NCBI GenBank assembly: GCA_013178125.1
Contig: JABLXJ010000008.1
Coordinates: 1 to 64,000 of the forward strand
Length of the DNA: 64,000 bases
Origin: Bacillota bacterium
GTDB taxonomy: Bacteria; Bacillota; SHA-98; Ch115; JABLXJ01
Reading direction: 5' to 3'
Part shown: positions 45,699 to 54,491 of the stretch, in pieces
Position numbering within the stretch: the first letter of the stretch is position 1
Layout of the letters: every line of letters begins with the position of its first letter
Made by a program: the position numbers and the translations under genes
The notes under the pieces: model-generated
Told to the model about the DNA's origin: nothing
Seen by the model: the letters and a program-made list of their open reading frames with translations, nothing else
The model's database searches: none

Positions 45699-46082
45699 TA
45701 CTATCCATCGGCTCTTCTTTGCCGCAAAGGACAATCTTTGTTATCCTTTACTTTATATCCTTACATTTATGAAGAACAGCCGCTGGCAAGCGGACCACAT
45801 CTTGGACGTTCATGCCCTTCCCGTTTACGGGATCGGCAATCGCATCCGCTGTCCGGTTTGCTTTAGATTTTGCTGTTTTATTATATCATGCAGCCTACCA
45901 GACCGCAAGCCTGAATTTTTGGGAACCACTATGATATACTGTATTGGATACTGTGTTGAGTTGATAGCTTGCGCTCTTAAGTTCGTCTATCCTATAGTTC
46001 GCCTATCCTAGCTGCGGTGTTTAGGGCTGCTATGTTTAGGGCCACGATGACAATACAATGACAATGCGGAGGGAATGCGACC

Positions 46083-46439
46083 ATGATCTCGAAAGGCCAG
46101 TTGGAAGATAATATCAGCAAGGCGCTCATAAAATTCGAAAAGGAATATCTCGGCCGCGGCCCCCAGGAGGTGAGGACTTTTATCCTCGGAGATATAATCC
46201 TCGTGAGACTTAAGGGCATCCTCACTCCTGCCGAACAGCAGCTAGCCAAGAGCGATGAAGGGAAGATCCTAGTCAAACAGGTCAGAATTCGGTTGATAGA
46301 AAACTCCAGACATTTATTAGAGGAAATCATTCATGAACTGACCGGGCGATCCGTCGTAAGCCTTCACACTGATATAAGCACTGTAACAGGGGAAAGGATT
46401 TTTGTCTTCACCCTGGATAAGGAACTTTTCCCTTCCTGA
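46083..46439 (+). CDS. DUF2294-like conserved protein
   Basis: 118 residues, the usual length of this family. Landmarks: ISKALIKFEKEYLGRGPQEV, RTFILGDIILVRLKGILTPA, EQQLAKSDEGKILVKQVRIR, and LTGRSVVSLHTDISTVTGER with a C-terminal IFVFTLD. Members are small cytosolic proteins of unknown function in Bacillota. GGAGGG lies nine bases before the ATG. It stands alone, divergent from the PEPCK-like gene. Confidence 0.78.
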   Translation: MISKGQLEDNISKALIKFEKEYLGRGPQEVRTFILGDIILVRLKGILTPAEQQLAKSDEGKILVKQVRIRLIENSRHLLEEIIHELTGRSVVSLHTDISTVTGERIFVFTLDKELFPS

Positions 46440-46635
46440 TCAGGCGACCTGCTTAAGATTACAGCCGTCCATGGGCGGCAACCTCCTCCCTTCAGGGCGA
46501 ACCCGGGGCTTAAATCCAAGTTTTATACAGTTCCGGAGAGCAAGTAATCCTGCATAATTATCGCCCCCGATAAGAAACTTAGATTTAGAGAAAAACAAGA
46601 CTTGATGATAAATTTAAAGGGGGGTTTTCACTTTC

Positions 46636-48594
46636 ATGGACCATGTCCAGGCATCACCTCATTTCCCCAAGCTTTTCGAACCGGGCCAGATCGGCTCGAT
46701 GAAGCTGAGAAACCGCATTGTCATGCCGCCCATGGGCACCAACCTCGCCAGCGAAACTGGGGCGGTCACCGACCGGATGATAGCCTACTACAAAGAACGT
46801 GCCAAGGGCGGGGCGGGGCTGATAATAGTCGAGATCGTATGCGTCGACAGCCCTGTGGGGCGGGCGATCCCAAACCAGGTCCGCCTCGACATGAATACCT
46901 ACATCGCAGGCCATAATGAACTCGTGGAGGCCGTCCATTTCTACGGAGTCAAGATCATTCCGCAGCTGCACCACGCCGGGCGCCAGACCACGCCCGACAG
47001 CACGGACGGGATGCAGCCCGTCGCACCTTCGCCCATACCCTGCGAGTTTCTCCAGGTCCAGCCACGGGAGCTCGCGACCTCCGAGGTGGAGGTCCTCGTG
47101 GCGAAGTTTGTCGACGCGGCGGTCAGGGCCAGGAACGCCGGTTACGACGGCGTGGAGATTCACGGGGCCCATGGGTATCTCATCACCCAATTCATGTCGC
47201 CCAGGACAAACAAGCGCCTCGACAAATATGGAGGCGATACGAACGGGCGCATGAGATTTGCCCTCGAGATAATCCAGGGAATCAGGGACAAGCTGGGGCG
47301 CGATTTCCCCATCACCTTCAGAATGAGCGCGGACGAATTCATGGAGGGTGGGCTCACCCTGCAAGAATCTAAGAAGATCGCCCGCATCCTCCAGGACGCG
47401 GGGGTTGATGCGCTCCACGTCTCGGCCGGCGCCTATGGCTCGATGCCAACCATCCTCGAGCCGATGCAGTATAACGAAGGCTGGCGCGTCTACCTTGCCG
47501 AGGAGATCAAGAAGGTTGTAGATATTCCAGTCATAACCGTCGGGGTCATCCGGCACCCGGATTTCGCCGAAAGAGTGCTCGCCGAAGGGCGGGCAGATTT
47601 CGTATCGGTCGGCCGGACCCTGCTCGCGGACCCGGAGTGGCCCGTGAAGGCAATGGAAGGGCGTCAGGAGGATATCCGCCGCTGCATAAGCTGCAACATA
47701 GGGTGCATAGGGAACAGGGTTTTCCAGAGCCTGCACATCAGGTGCACGGTAAACGCACTCACAGGGAGGGAGGTTGAATTTGGCGAGCTGAAACCGGCAA
47801 ACCCTATCAAGCGGATAATGATCGTCGGTGGCGGGCCCGCGGGCATGGAAGCCGCGAGGGTCGCTGCGACCAGGGGCCACAGGGTTGCTCTGTATGAAAA
47901 AGCGGGTGAACTGGGCGGCCAGGTGAGGCTCGCGAGCGTGCCGCCTGGAAAGGATAAGATCGGGTGGACCATAGATTACCTCGATACCCAGATACGAAAG
48001 CTCGGCGTCGACATACGGCTCAACACCGAGGTGACGCCGGAGATCGTTGCCCGGGAGAATCCGGATGTCGTGATAATCGCGACGGGCGCGACCCCCATAA
48101 TCCCCGATGAGGCCGGGTGGCCCCGCGCCAATGTTGCCACAGCATGGGATGTGCTGCGAGGCGTGGTCGAGGTGAACGGGCAGCGCGTAGTCGTCGCCGG
48201 CGGGGGGATGACCGGCTGCGAGACCGCCCTCTTCCTGGTCGAGCGCAATAAACACGTGGTGATAATTGAGATGCTCGACAGGATCGCAAGCGACATGGAG
48301 CCCATCTCGCGCATAAGCCTCTCGAAAGACCTCGAGGAGGCGCGCGTTGAGATTCTGACAGGAGTTCGACTCAGCGAGGTGAAGGATAACGGGGTGGTGG
48401 TGATGGATCATGACTGGCGGACAAGGTTCATTCCCGCTGATAAGGTCGTGCTCGCCCTCGGGTCGCGACCCTTTAACCCGCTCGAGGCCCAGATCAGGGC
48501 CCTTAAAGAACTCTACGTGATAGGTGATGCCCAGCACCCCGGGAAACTCATCGATGCGATCCGCGAGGGATTTGAGATCGGGTGGAGGATCTAG
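46636..48594 (+). CDS. NADH:flavin oxidoreductase of the 2,4-dienoyl-CoA reductase (old yellow enzyme + FAD) family
   Basis: 652 residues. The N-terminal FMN TIM barrel (1-340) has LRNRIVMPPMGTNLASETGA, QLHHAGRQTTPDSTDG, GYDGVEIHGAHGYLITQFMS, SPRTNKRLDKYGGD and SVGRTLLADPEWP. A 4Fe-4S site follows in CISCNIGCIGNRVFQSLHIR C. The C-terminal half is an FAD/NAD reductase with IVGGGPAGMEAARVAATRGH and VVAGGGMTGCETALFLVERN, ending VIGDAQHPGKLIDAIREGFE. It would reduce an activated C=C bond at the expense of NAD(P)H. The substrate is unknown. A long antisense frame is a shadow. Confidence 0.92.
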   Translation: MDHVQASPHFPKLFEPGQIGSMKLRNRIVMPPMGTNLASETGAVTDRMIAYYKERAKGGAGLIIVEIVCVDSPVGRAIPNQVRLDMNTYIAGHNELVEAVHFYGVKIIPQLHHAGRQTTPDSTDGMQPVAPSPIPCEFLQVQPRELATSEVEVLVAKFVDAAVRARNAGYDGVEIHGAHGYLITQFMSPRTNKRLDKYGGDTNGRMRFALEIIQGIRDKLGRDFPITFRMSADEFMEGGLTLQESKKIARILQDAGVDALHVSAGAYGSMPTILEPMQYNEGWRVYLAEEIKKVVDIPVITVGVIRHPDFAERVLAEGRADFVSVGRTLLADPEWPVKAMEGRQEDIRRCISCNIGCIGNRVFQSLHIRCTVNALTGREVEFGELKPANPIKRIMIVGGGPAGMEAARVAATRGHRVALYEKAGELGGQVRLASVPPGKDKIGWTIDYLDTQIRKLGVDIRLNTEVTPEIVARENPDVVIIATGATPIIPDEAGWPRANVATAWDVLRGVVEVNGQRVVVAGGGMTGCETALFLVERNKHVVIIEMLDRIASDMEPISRISLSKDLEEARVEILTGVRLSEVKDNGVVVMDHDWRTRFIPADKVVLALGSRPFNPLEAQIRALKELYVIGDAQHPGKLIDAIREGFEIGWRI

Positions 48595-48735
48595 GAAGCC
48601 GCTAATCCAGATCAAATCCGGATCAAGTAAGTCCCATCCAAAGTGCAATCCAAATAGGCCCGGATTGGATCCAGTAGGCCGAATCTGGAGTCCAGGCCTG
48701 GGCCGGGCTAGATGCGGGCCGGGTTCGGGCTGAGT

Positions 48736-48839
48736 CTGGATTGGGTCTGGGCTTGGTCCGGATTAGATCCGGGCCCAGACCCAATCCAGGGTTCCTGTCT
48801 CGTGTGGGCCGCGCAGACGGCCTTAAATGGGAACCCTGT
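48736..48839. repeat. Long nested hairpin after the flavin oxidoreductase gene
   Basis: CTGGATTGGGTCTGGGC (48736-48752) pairs perfectly with GCCCAGACCCAATCCAG (48773-48789). The loop holds a second perfect stem CCGGAT/ATCCGG. A further AGGGTTCC/GGAACCCT pair (48788-48795 with 48832-48839) encloses the DNA downstream. The region from 48600 on repeats the words GGATTGG, CCGGAT and GGGCC. No T-run is seen. Confidence 0.75.
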
Positions 48840-48861
48840 TCGCTTTTCTGGAGGGGATTTG

Positions 48862-49068
48862 TCAGCGGACCTTATCCTGCATCGACACTTTGATACCTTT
48901 ACTTGTCCCGTGGCGATGCTCGCTCTCGAGCTGAGCCTTCTGGGACCGGGCCTCTCGACCTCGCGGCGTCCCGCGCGGCTTATTCATTTCCTTGGCGATG
49001 GCCTCGCGGGCCTTATCCATATCCCGCGCCGGCCCTAATTCCCGGAGCCTATTCTCATCTGTCGGCAT
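48862..49068 (-). CDS. Small charged hypothetical protein
   Basis: 68 residues, starting MPTDENRLRELGPARDMDKA and rich in Arg, Lys and Glu throughout (REAIAKEMNKPRGTPRGREA). GGGGGT lies about 11 bases before the ATG. It could be a DNA- or RNA-binding small protein, or a chance frame. No family is recognised. Confidence 0.35.
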   Translation of the reverse strand: MPTDENRLRELGPARDMDKAREAIAKEMNKPRGTPRGREARSQKAQLESEHRHGTSKGIKVSMQDKVR

Positions 49069-49095
49069 ATAATAGTTGACCCCCGTTCAGGCCGA

Positions 49096-49239
49096 TTATT
49101 CCCCAAATTCAAAGCACGTGGCCAAGATTTTTGAGTTAAGATCCTCTTTGTCCGGCTTCAATAAGTATCCCCCGATGACAGCTATCCCATCCACATATAG
49201 ATATGCAACCAACATCTTGATTTTAAATCCCGAAATCAT
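49096..49239 (-). CDS. Possible small ORF or gene fragment
   Basis: 47 codons reading MISGFKIKMLVAYLYVDGIA then VIGGYLLKPDKEDLNSKILA. Composition is protein-like, with a preceding open stretch (KSDPDPLW) back to a stop. There is no good ribosome site. It may be the tail of a degraded gene. Unrecognised. Confidence 0.25.
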   Translation of the reverse strand: MISGFKIKMLVAYLYVDGIAVIGGYLLKPDKEDLNSKILATCFEFGE

Positions 49240-49364
49240 CCAAAGAGGGTCTGGATCACTCTTTGCCAAAGCCTAGTTCAAAATCCATTTGGCCTCCTAT
49301 CATGGCGCAGGTAGAGCCGGACGTGCGGCAGCATCCTCTTTGAGCAGAGTTTATCCGCTCCTCA

Positions 49365-49571
49365 TTAGCTTATATGGACCATGACTTCCTCCTTCTCTCG
49401 AATTCTCGCGATGACTTTAACGTAATCTTGTTCATCCATTCTTCTGTAGTTGACACCGGACACCTTTGTAAGTATACTTAATACCGTGGGGGGTATATTA
49501 GAAATAACCCCCGCAATGAATAGAAGCACCCATAGAACCCTTGGAACCTTATGGAAATAGATATTGCCCAA
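49365..49571 (-). CDS. Possible small membrane protein
   Basis: 68 codons with TTG as the only upstream start and no ribosome site. One hydrophobic segment (VLWVLLFIAGVISNIPPTVL) precedes a charged C-terminus (MDEQDYVKVIARIREKEEVM). It could be real or a fragment. Unrecognised. Confidence 0.3.
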   Translation of the reverse strand: MGNIYFHKVPRVLWVLLFIAGVISNIPPTVLSILTKVSGVNYRRMDEQDYVKVIARIREKEEVMVHIS

Positions 49572-49680
49572 ATCTAAGGAATAGAACCAGTCATGGTTCC
49601 ATAGCTGTGTTCACCCTAACTGATAACCCAACCGGGCGGCCGGGTCAACCGGACGCAAGGCATCCGGAGGTAAAGCTTAC

Positions 49681-49887
49681 ATGGCGATGTATGATATGCG
49701 CTGCAAGAAATGCGGGGAGAAGTTCAGCCTTTTCTGCTCATGGGAGGAGATGAAGGGAGCCAGGTGCCCCAAATGCGGGTCGGGCGATGTTGCTCAAATC
49801 TATGGGAGCGTCGCTGTGCTCGGTGGCTCTGGATCAAGCTTTTCCAGGTCGTCGAGTTCCTCATCGCCGTCCCGTAAGTTTGGCTGA
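49681..49887 (+). CDS. FmdB-type zinc ribbon protein
   Basis: 68 residues. The FmdB/CxxC-CxxC zinc ribbon spans MYDMRCKKCGEKFSLFCSW and ARCPKCGSGDVAQIYG. The tail is Ser-rich (SRSSSSSSPS) and disordered. GGAGGT lies ten bases before the ATG. The family is widespread and of undefined function, with proposed regulatory roles. It precedes the selC gene by 120 bases. A hairpin GGGAGAT/ATCTCCC (49902-49920) follows the stop. Confidence 0.88.
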   Translation: MAMYDMRCKKCGEKFSLFCSWEEMKGARCPKCGSGDVAQIYGSVAVLGGSGSSFSRSSSSSSPSRKFG

Positions 49888-50009
49888 GCATCCTGCTGAT
49901 CTGGGAGATTGGATATCTCCCCTCATGATCTTAACCTTTCGGCTGGGGGTCGGCCGGAAGCTTCCCATTCGTAAGGGTGGGGATGAGAAGGGGAAGGGTA
50001 GTTCACAAC

Positions 50010-50106
50010 GGGAGCAGATGGATCCTGGTGGGTCTCCTGGACTTCAAATCCAGTGTCGGGCGGTAAGACCGGCCGGGGTGGGTTCGATTCCCACATGCTC
50101 CCGCCA
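50010..50106 (+). tRNA. selC: Selenocysteine tRNA (UCA anticodon)
   Basis: The 97-base gene has an acceptor GGGAGCA/TGCTCCC, discriminator G and encoded CCA (50104-50106). The anticodon stem-loop is CTGGA-CTTCAAA-TCCAG with anticodon TCA at 50044-50046. A long variable arm (TGTCGGGCGGTAAGACCGGC region) and T-arm GTGGG-TTCGATT-CCCAC complete the tRNA-Sec features. It inserts selenocysteine at UGA with SelB, whose gene lies downstream. Confidence 0.95.
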
Positions 50107-50124
50107 ACCTGGACTTTTTGATGC

Positions 50125-50146
50125 CATCCCGTCCTGTCACGGGATG
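50125..50146. terminator. Hairpin between selC and hicB
   Basis: CATCCCGT, six bases, ACGGGATG. It is followed by an A-rich rather than T-rich run on the plus strand. It separates the convergent selC and hicB transcripts and may end either one. T-run evidence is lacking. Confidence 0.4.
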
Positions 50147-50175
50147 ATAAAAAATAAAAGAGCCGGGTGGTTCTC

Positions 50176-50538
50176 TTAGATTTTGTGCCCTATTCCGCGG
50201 GCCAGCTGATAAACTATGAATTGGTTCAGGCTTATATTCTCCTCCTTGGCCTTCTCCGACAAAGCCCTGTGGAGGGACTTAGGCATGCGGACCCTCAGCT
50301 GGCCGGAAAAGGCATCTACCGTAGGCTCTGGCACCTCACGACCTAGGGTCAGGCATGTTTCGATCCAACTTTTCTTTGCATCGTTGAGGTTCTTAATGGC
50401 CTCCTCGATAGTTTCACCGTCGGACATACAACCAGGGAGAAGAGGAATCTCGGCGAACCAGCCGCCACCTTCCTCTTCCGAAAGTCGCCTAAGCTTGATT
50501 TCATAGCTTAAGCCAAGGTAGTAATCTAAGTCTTTCAT
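50176..50538 (-). CDS. hicB: HicB-type antitoxin with ribbon-helix-helix domain
   Basis: 120 residues. The N-terminal half has the HicB degraded RNase-H-like fold: YEIKLRRLSEEEGGGWFAEI, PLLPGCMSDGETIEEAIKNL. The C-terminal half is a DNA-binding RHH/Arc-type domain: FSGQLRVRMPKSLHRALSEK AKEENISLNQFIVYQLARG. It should neutralise HicA and repress the pair. The gene follows hicA after one base. The pair lies between selC and selD in the opposite direction to the sel genes. Confidence 0.88.
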   Translation of the reverse strand: MKDLDYYLGLSYEIKLRRLSEEEGGGWFAEIPLLPGCMSDGETIEEAIKNLNDAKKSWIETCLTLGREVPEPTVDAFSGQLRVRMPKSLHRALSEKAKEENISLNQFIVYQLARGIGHKI

Positions 50539-50539
50539 G

Positions 50540-50821
50540 CTACTCGCTTCCCTCTCTCAGTTTGCCGATGGCCTCTATGACCTGTTTGACATAGATGGCC
50601 TTAATCGGCCTGGCGTAAGGTATAGTAAGAATATCAGGCAGTCTCGGGTGATAATAGTTGTAGTGGCTGGAACCCTTGCTGGGTTGCCTGCATTCAAAGC
50701 CATATTTCTTGAGTATCTTATCTAGATCTTCGAACCTAACATCCTTGGGGTTATTTACGATTTTGGCGTAAAGCTTTCTATCGCAGCCACTTGTTGTCAC
50801 CGCCTGGCTATATGGTATCAT
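50540..50821 (-). CDS. hicA: HicA-type mRNA interferase toxin
   Basis: 93 residues. The C-terminal part is a small double-stranded RNA-binding-like domain with the conserved motif KGSSHYNYYHP, containing the expected catalytic His, then ILTIPYARPIKAIYVKQVIE. The N-terminal 25-30 residues (MIPYSQAVTTSGCDRKLYAK) are extra compared with typical HicA (about 60 residues); a later start is possible. The partner is hicB directly downstream. It would cut mRNA in stress. Confidence 0.85.
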   Translation of the reverse strand: MIPYSQAVTTSGCDRKLYAKIVNNPKDVRFEDLDKILKKYGFECRQPSKGSSHYNYYHPRLPDILTIPYARPIKAIYVKQVIEAIGKLREGSE

Positions 50822-51085
50822 ATATGGAACCAGCGATCAAGTGTTAATAGTCAAGCGTTAATAACTCGATTGTTAATAACCTAATCGAAGTTCCATAAGG
50901 GCGCATTCAAAGGGCCGGAAAGCCGGTTTTGCCTGAATTCCCTGAGAGTCGAATCCCGTGATGATTGTCATGAAAGGTGCTAAAACTTAGATGATGGAGT
51001 AGGAACTCAGGAGAAGGTGTAGAATAGAATTGCCAGGACGAAAACACCAAAAACACCATCCTAGCCTGGGCGGGAGGTGATGAAG

Positions 51086-52372
51086 ATGGCCGATGTGCGA
51101 AAGCTCCGGCTGACCCACATGTCATCGAAGGCCGGCTGAGCCAGCAAGTTGGGTCCGGCGGACCTGGCACAAGTTTTGTGCCGCATAAAAACAAAAGCTC
51201 AAGACCAGAATCAAAACCGGGGCCAAGATCGAGGTCAAGACCAGGGCCAGACATACCCAGAAGGCCAAGCACACCCGGAGCACGGCGAGCCGGGTGAAAG
51301 TGAGCTGGGCTGGGCGGAAACCCACGGCCGGGCGCGGATCACGGCGAGGAACAATACCGATGGCTGTGGCTATGGCCATGGCCATGGCTATAGCTATGAC
51401 CCGAACGTCCTCGTGGGATTCGAGACATCAGATGATGCGGGGGTATACCGGCTATCCGATGACCTCGCTATCGTCCAGACCGTCGACTTCTTCACACCTA
51501 TCGTCGACGACCCGTATATGTTTGGCCAGATCGCGGCGGCCAACGCCCTAAGCGATGTTTACGCCATGGGCGCGAGGCCGGTCACCGCCATGAATGTCGT
51601 CTGTTTCCCTTGCTCAGCGGGCATGGACGTGCTCGCGGAGATTATAGAGGGCGGGGCCGATAAGGTCAGGGAGGCTGGAGTCTCGCTCATAGGGGGCCAT
51701 ACTGTCACAGATAAGGAGCCAAAATATGGGCTTTCCGTCACAGGCCTCGTGCACCCGGCCAGGATCATTACCAACAGCTCATCCAAGCCTGGCGATGTGC
51801 TGATCCTCACGAAACCCCTGGGCACGGGCATCCTGACGACTGCCTTCAAATTCGACAAGATAAGCGAAGAGGATCTGGCCGAGGCGGTTCACGTTATGAG
51901 CGCCCTCAACAAGGCAGCGTCCGAGGCTATGCAGGCTGTAGGTGTAAGTGCCTGCACAGATATAACGGGGTTCGGGTTGATCGGGCACTCCTGCGAGATG
52001 GCGCAAGCGAGTGGGGTGCAATTCCTCATCGACGCGCGCAAGGTGCCGGTGCTCCCCATGGCGGGCGAGCTTGCCGAGAAGGGCATTCTGCCGGGGGGGG
52101 CTGGCGAGAACATGCTCTATTTCCAGGAGTGGACCGATGTCTCGAGCGGCGTCCCGCAGGCTCTGAAGGCAGTGCTTTTCGATCCCCAGACCTCAGGGGG
52201 GCTCCTGATATCGGTGCCGGCCGCTAAGGCGGAGCTTCTGGTGGATTCCCTGCGCCAGGCCGGCGTGGAGGATCCCAGGATCATTGGTGAAGTCGCTGAG
52301 GTTGAGGGCAGGGTTGAGGGAGCGCCTGCCCCGGGCGCGAGCGATCCGGTTCCGGCGGTCCAGGTATTCTGA
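51086..52372 (+). CDS. selD: Selenide, water dikinase SelD, itself a selenoprotein (in-frame UGA)
   Basis: About 428 residues if the UGA at 51137-51139 is read as Sec (residue 18), in the catalytic position: LTHMSSKAG-U-ASKLGPADL, the usual GCxxK context with U for C. ATG at 51086 is preceded by GGAGGT. Further SelD motifs: VLVGFETSDDAGVYRLSDDL, VDFFTPIVDDPYMFGQIAAA, NALSDVYAMGARP and SLIGGHTVTDKEP. Between the N-terminal domain and DPNVLVG there is an inserted repeat-rich stretch (QNRGQDRGQDQGQ, Gly/His-rich GYGHGHGY) of about 60 residues. It makes selenophosphate for SelA. Confidence 0.92.
51137..51168 (+). promoter_or_regulatory. UGA and candidate bacterial SECIS hairpin in selD
   Basis: Directly after the UGA, GCCAG (51140-51144) pairs with CTGGC (51164-51168), and inside it GGTCC-GGC-GGACC forms an apical stem. 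The position immediately 3' of the UGA is right for SelB recruitment. Confidence 0.7.
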
Positions 52373-52506
52373 TGTCTGATGTCTGGCATCCTGTACGTGT
52401 GGCATCTGTAGGCGTGGCAAACGGAAGGCCACCCGTACTTCTGAACCTATGGGGCTCTATACCGGTCAGCCCCACCGGATACCGGACAACTCTGCGCCGG
52501 GCCTGT

Positions 52507-52686
52507 TACGTCAAACCTGCTACGTCAAACCTGCAAAGAATCTTGGCAGGATACCCACCCTCCTACCCTGAAAATAGCTCCACCCGCATCAGGGGATTTT
52601 CCTCTACCTGATGGTGCTGCGTAGCGGCATGGGCGTCTGCCAAGAATATTGGCATCTTCGCACGGGACCTGCCAAGAAAGTTGTCA
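52507..52686. repeat. Three TGCCAA palindromes on the same lattice, with TIR-like words
   Basis: 17-bp units start at 52532 (TGCAAAGAATCTTGGCA), 52638 (TGCCAAGAATATTGGCA) and 52670 (TGCCAAGAAAGTTGTCA). Spacings are 106 and 32; 106 equals 42+32+32, the super-period of the array at 11551-11927. Two copies of TACGTCAAACCTGC (52507-52520, 52521-52534) resemble the TIR segment TTACGTCAAAACCT of that element. It lies between selD and selA. Confidence 0.75.
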
Positions 52687-52778
52687 TGCGCATGCTTGGT
52701 GAGCAATTAGGGAGCAAATAGAAGCCTATCAGAAGTTATGAAACGAAGTGCTACGAGAAAGCTGAGTAGGTCAGGCAC

Positions 52779-54491
52779 ATGGCTAAGGATCACCATAATC
52801 ATAAATATAGCGGGCCGGAGCCTAGCGATAGCGAACTCCATTCGAACGCGCTCCTCGCGCGTGTGCCTTCGGTGGCCCTGGTGCTCGAACACCCTATATC
52901 CAGGTCTCTTTTGCAGAAGATATCCAGGCGCGATATCGCCGAAACCATACGCGACCTCCTGGATGATTTGCGGGGGGAGATACTTGGCGGCCGGATCGAC
53001 CGCAACACATCACGCGACGAGATGATCGATATGGTCACCTCCGGGCTCGAACGCGCCGCCACCAGGAGGTCGGCGCGCAATCTGAGGCGCCTCATCAATG
53101 CTACGGGCGTAGTGTTGCACACCAACCTCGGCCGGGCGCCGCTCCCCCGGAGGGCCCTGGATGCCGTGGCCGAGGTATGCTCCGGCTATTCAAATCTGGA
53201 ATTCGACCTCGAATCCGGAGAGCGCGGCTCCAGGCAGCAACACCTGCGCTCGCTGCTCTGCGAGCTGACCGGGGCCGAAGCCGCGCTCATCGTCAACAAC
53301 AACGCCGCCGCAGTGTTTTTATGTCTAAACACGCTCGCCTCGGGCAGGGAGGTTGTGGTATCCCGCGGACAGCAGGTCGAGATCGGCGGGAGCTTCCGGA
53401 TTCCTGATGTTATCGCATCGAGCGGCGCGAGGATGGTCGAGGTCGGGACAACCAACAAGACGCACCTCAGGGATTATGAAGCCGCAATCACCGACGCGAC
53501 AGCCATGCTGCTCAAGATACATACGAGCAACTTCAAGATAATTGGTTTCACGGCGGAGGTATCCCTGTCCGAACTGGTCGAACTTGGCAGGCGCCGAGGC
53601 CTCATCATCATGGAGGACCTCGGGAGCGGCAGCATCCTGGATTTATCCCAACTAGGGCAGGGCCTGCCGCACGAACCAACGGTACGCGACAGCATCCAGG
53701 CCGGCGCCGATCTCGTGACATTCAGCGGCGACAAGCTCCTGGGCGGCCCCCAGGCCGGGGTCATCGTGGGCCGGAAGGAGTTGATAGCCAGGATCAGCAG
53801 AAACCCCCTTGCAAGGGCGGTCAGGGTGGATAAGATGACCCTCACGGCCCTGGAGGAGGTTCTGCGCCTCTATCTCGAGCCCGACGTGGCCGCATGTGAG
53901 ATTCCAACCCTCAGACTCCTTACAAGAACCCTACCCGAGCTCGAGGAAATTGCGGAACACCTGGCCGGCCTTATCGCACCCATAGCAGGTGACGGATGGA
54001 GGGTGGAGGTCATTGACGATGCCTCTGAAGCTGGAGGAGGCTCGCTGCCGGGCGTCTTCCTTCCCGGCAAAGCGGTATCCCTGGTACCGGCATCCCTAGC
54101 ACCGGCACCTCCGACACCGGTATCCCCAGCACCGGTATCCCCGGCACCGGTGGTTTCTCCGAACGTTAATGGCCTCCAGTCAGCCCTGAGACGATCGATC
54201 CCGCCCGTCATCGCCCGCGTCCACAAGGGACAGTTGCTCTTTAACGTCAGGACGCTCCTGCCGGGGGACTGCGAGATCATAGCAAGGGCGCTCTCCGAGG
54301 CCCTCGCTGACTTATCGGCATCACAGGCTGAACCAGCTCACCTATATGCACCGGCAGCTGGCCGCTCGGCATCCTCGCCACGTTCACCCCGGAGCCGGGA
54401 GCGGGGCCAGAAGACCCAGGAGGACCACGAGGCCCAGGGGGCCCAGGGGGCCCAGGAGGCTCGGGAGGCTCGGGAGGCACGTCCGTCGTGA
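52779..54491 (+). CDS. selA: L-seryl-tRNA(Sec) selenium transferase
   Basis: About 570 residues. The N-terminal tRNA-binding domain precedes ARNLRRLINATGVVLHTNLG RAPLPRRAL. PLP-domain landmarks: SNLEFDLESGERGSRQQHLR, VNNNAAAVFLCLNTLASGRE, GQQVEIGGSFRIPDVIASSG, EDLGSGSILD and the PLP lysine in LVTFSGDKLLGGPQAGVIVG. It converts Ser-tRNA(Sec) to Sec-tRNA(Sec). Residues about 432-462 are a Pro/Ala/Val repeat (PAPPTPVSPAPVSPAPVVSP) and the C-terminus has EAQGAQGAQEAREAREAR, both low-complexity inserts. Its stop overlaps the selB start (GTGA). Confidence 0.95.
   Translation: MAKDHHNHKYSGPEPSDSELHSNALLARVPSVALVLEHPISRSLLQKISRRDIAETIRDLLDDLRGEILGGRIDRNTSRDEMIDMVTSGLERAATRRSARNLRRLINATGVVLHTNLGRAPLPRRALDAVAEVCSGYSNLEFDLESGERGSRQQHLRSLLCELTGAEAALIVNNNAAAVFLCLNTLASGREVVVSRGQQVEIGGSFRIPDVIASSGARMVEVGTTNKTHLRDYEAAITDATAMLLKIHTSNFKIIGFTAEVSLSELVELGRRRGLIIMEDLGSGSILDLSQLGQGLPHEPTVRDSIQAGADLVTFSGDKLLGGPQAGVIVGRKELIARISRNPLARAVRVDKMTLTALEEVLRLYLEPDVAACEIPTLRLLTRTLPELEEIAEHLAGLIAPIAGDGWRVEVIDDASEAGGGSLPGVFLPGKAVSLVPASLAPAPPTPVSPAPVSPAPVVSPNVNGLQSALRRSIPPVIARVHKGQLLFNVRTLLPGDCEIIARALSEALADLSASQAEPAHLYAPAAGRSASSPRSPRSRERGQKTQEDHEAQGAQGAQEAREAREARPS

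Noticed and set aside
45769-46011. 80-codon Cys-rich frame upstream of the DUF2294-like gene
   Set aside because: It has no ribosome site, an erratic composition, and it covers the divergent promoter region.
46654-48648. 664-codon open frame antisense to the flavin oxidoreductase
   Set aside because: It is a codon-bias shadow of a strongly conserved gene, with no family motif and no ribosome site.
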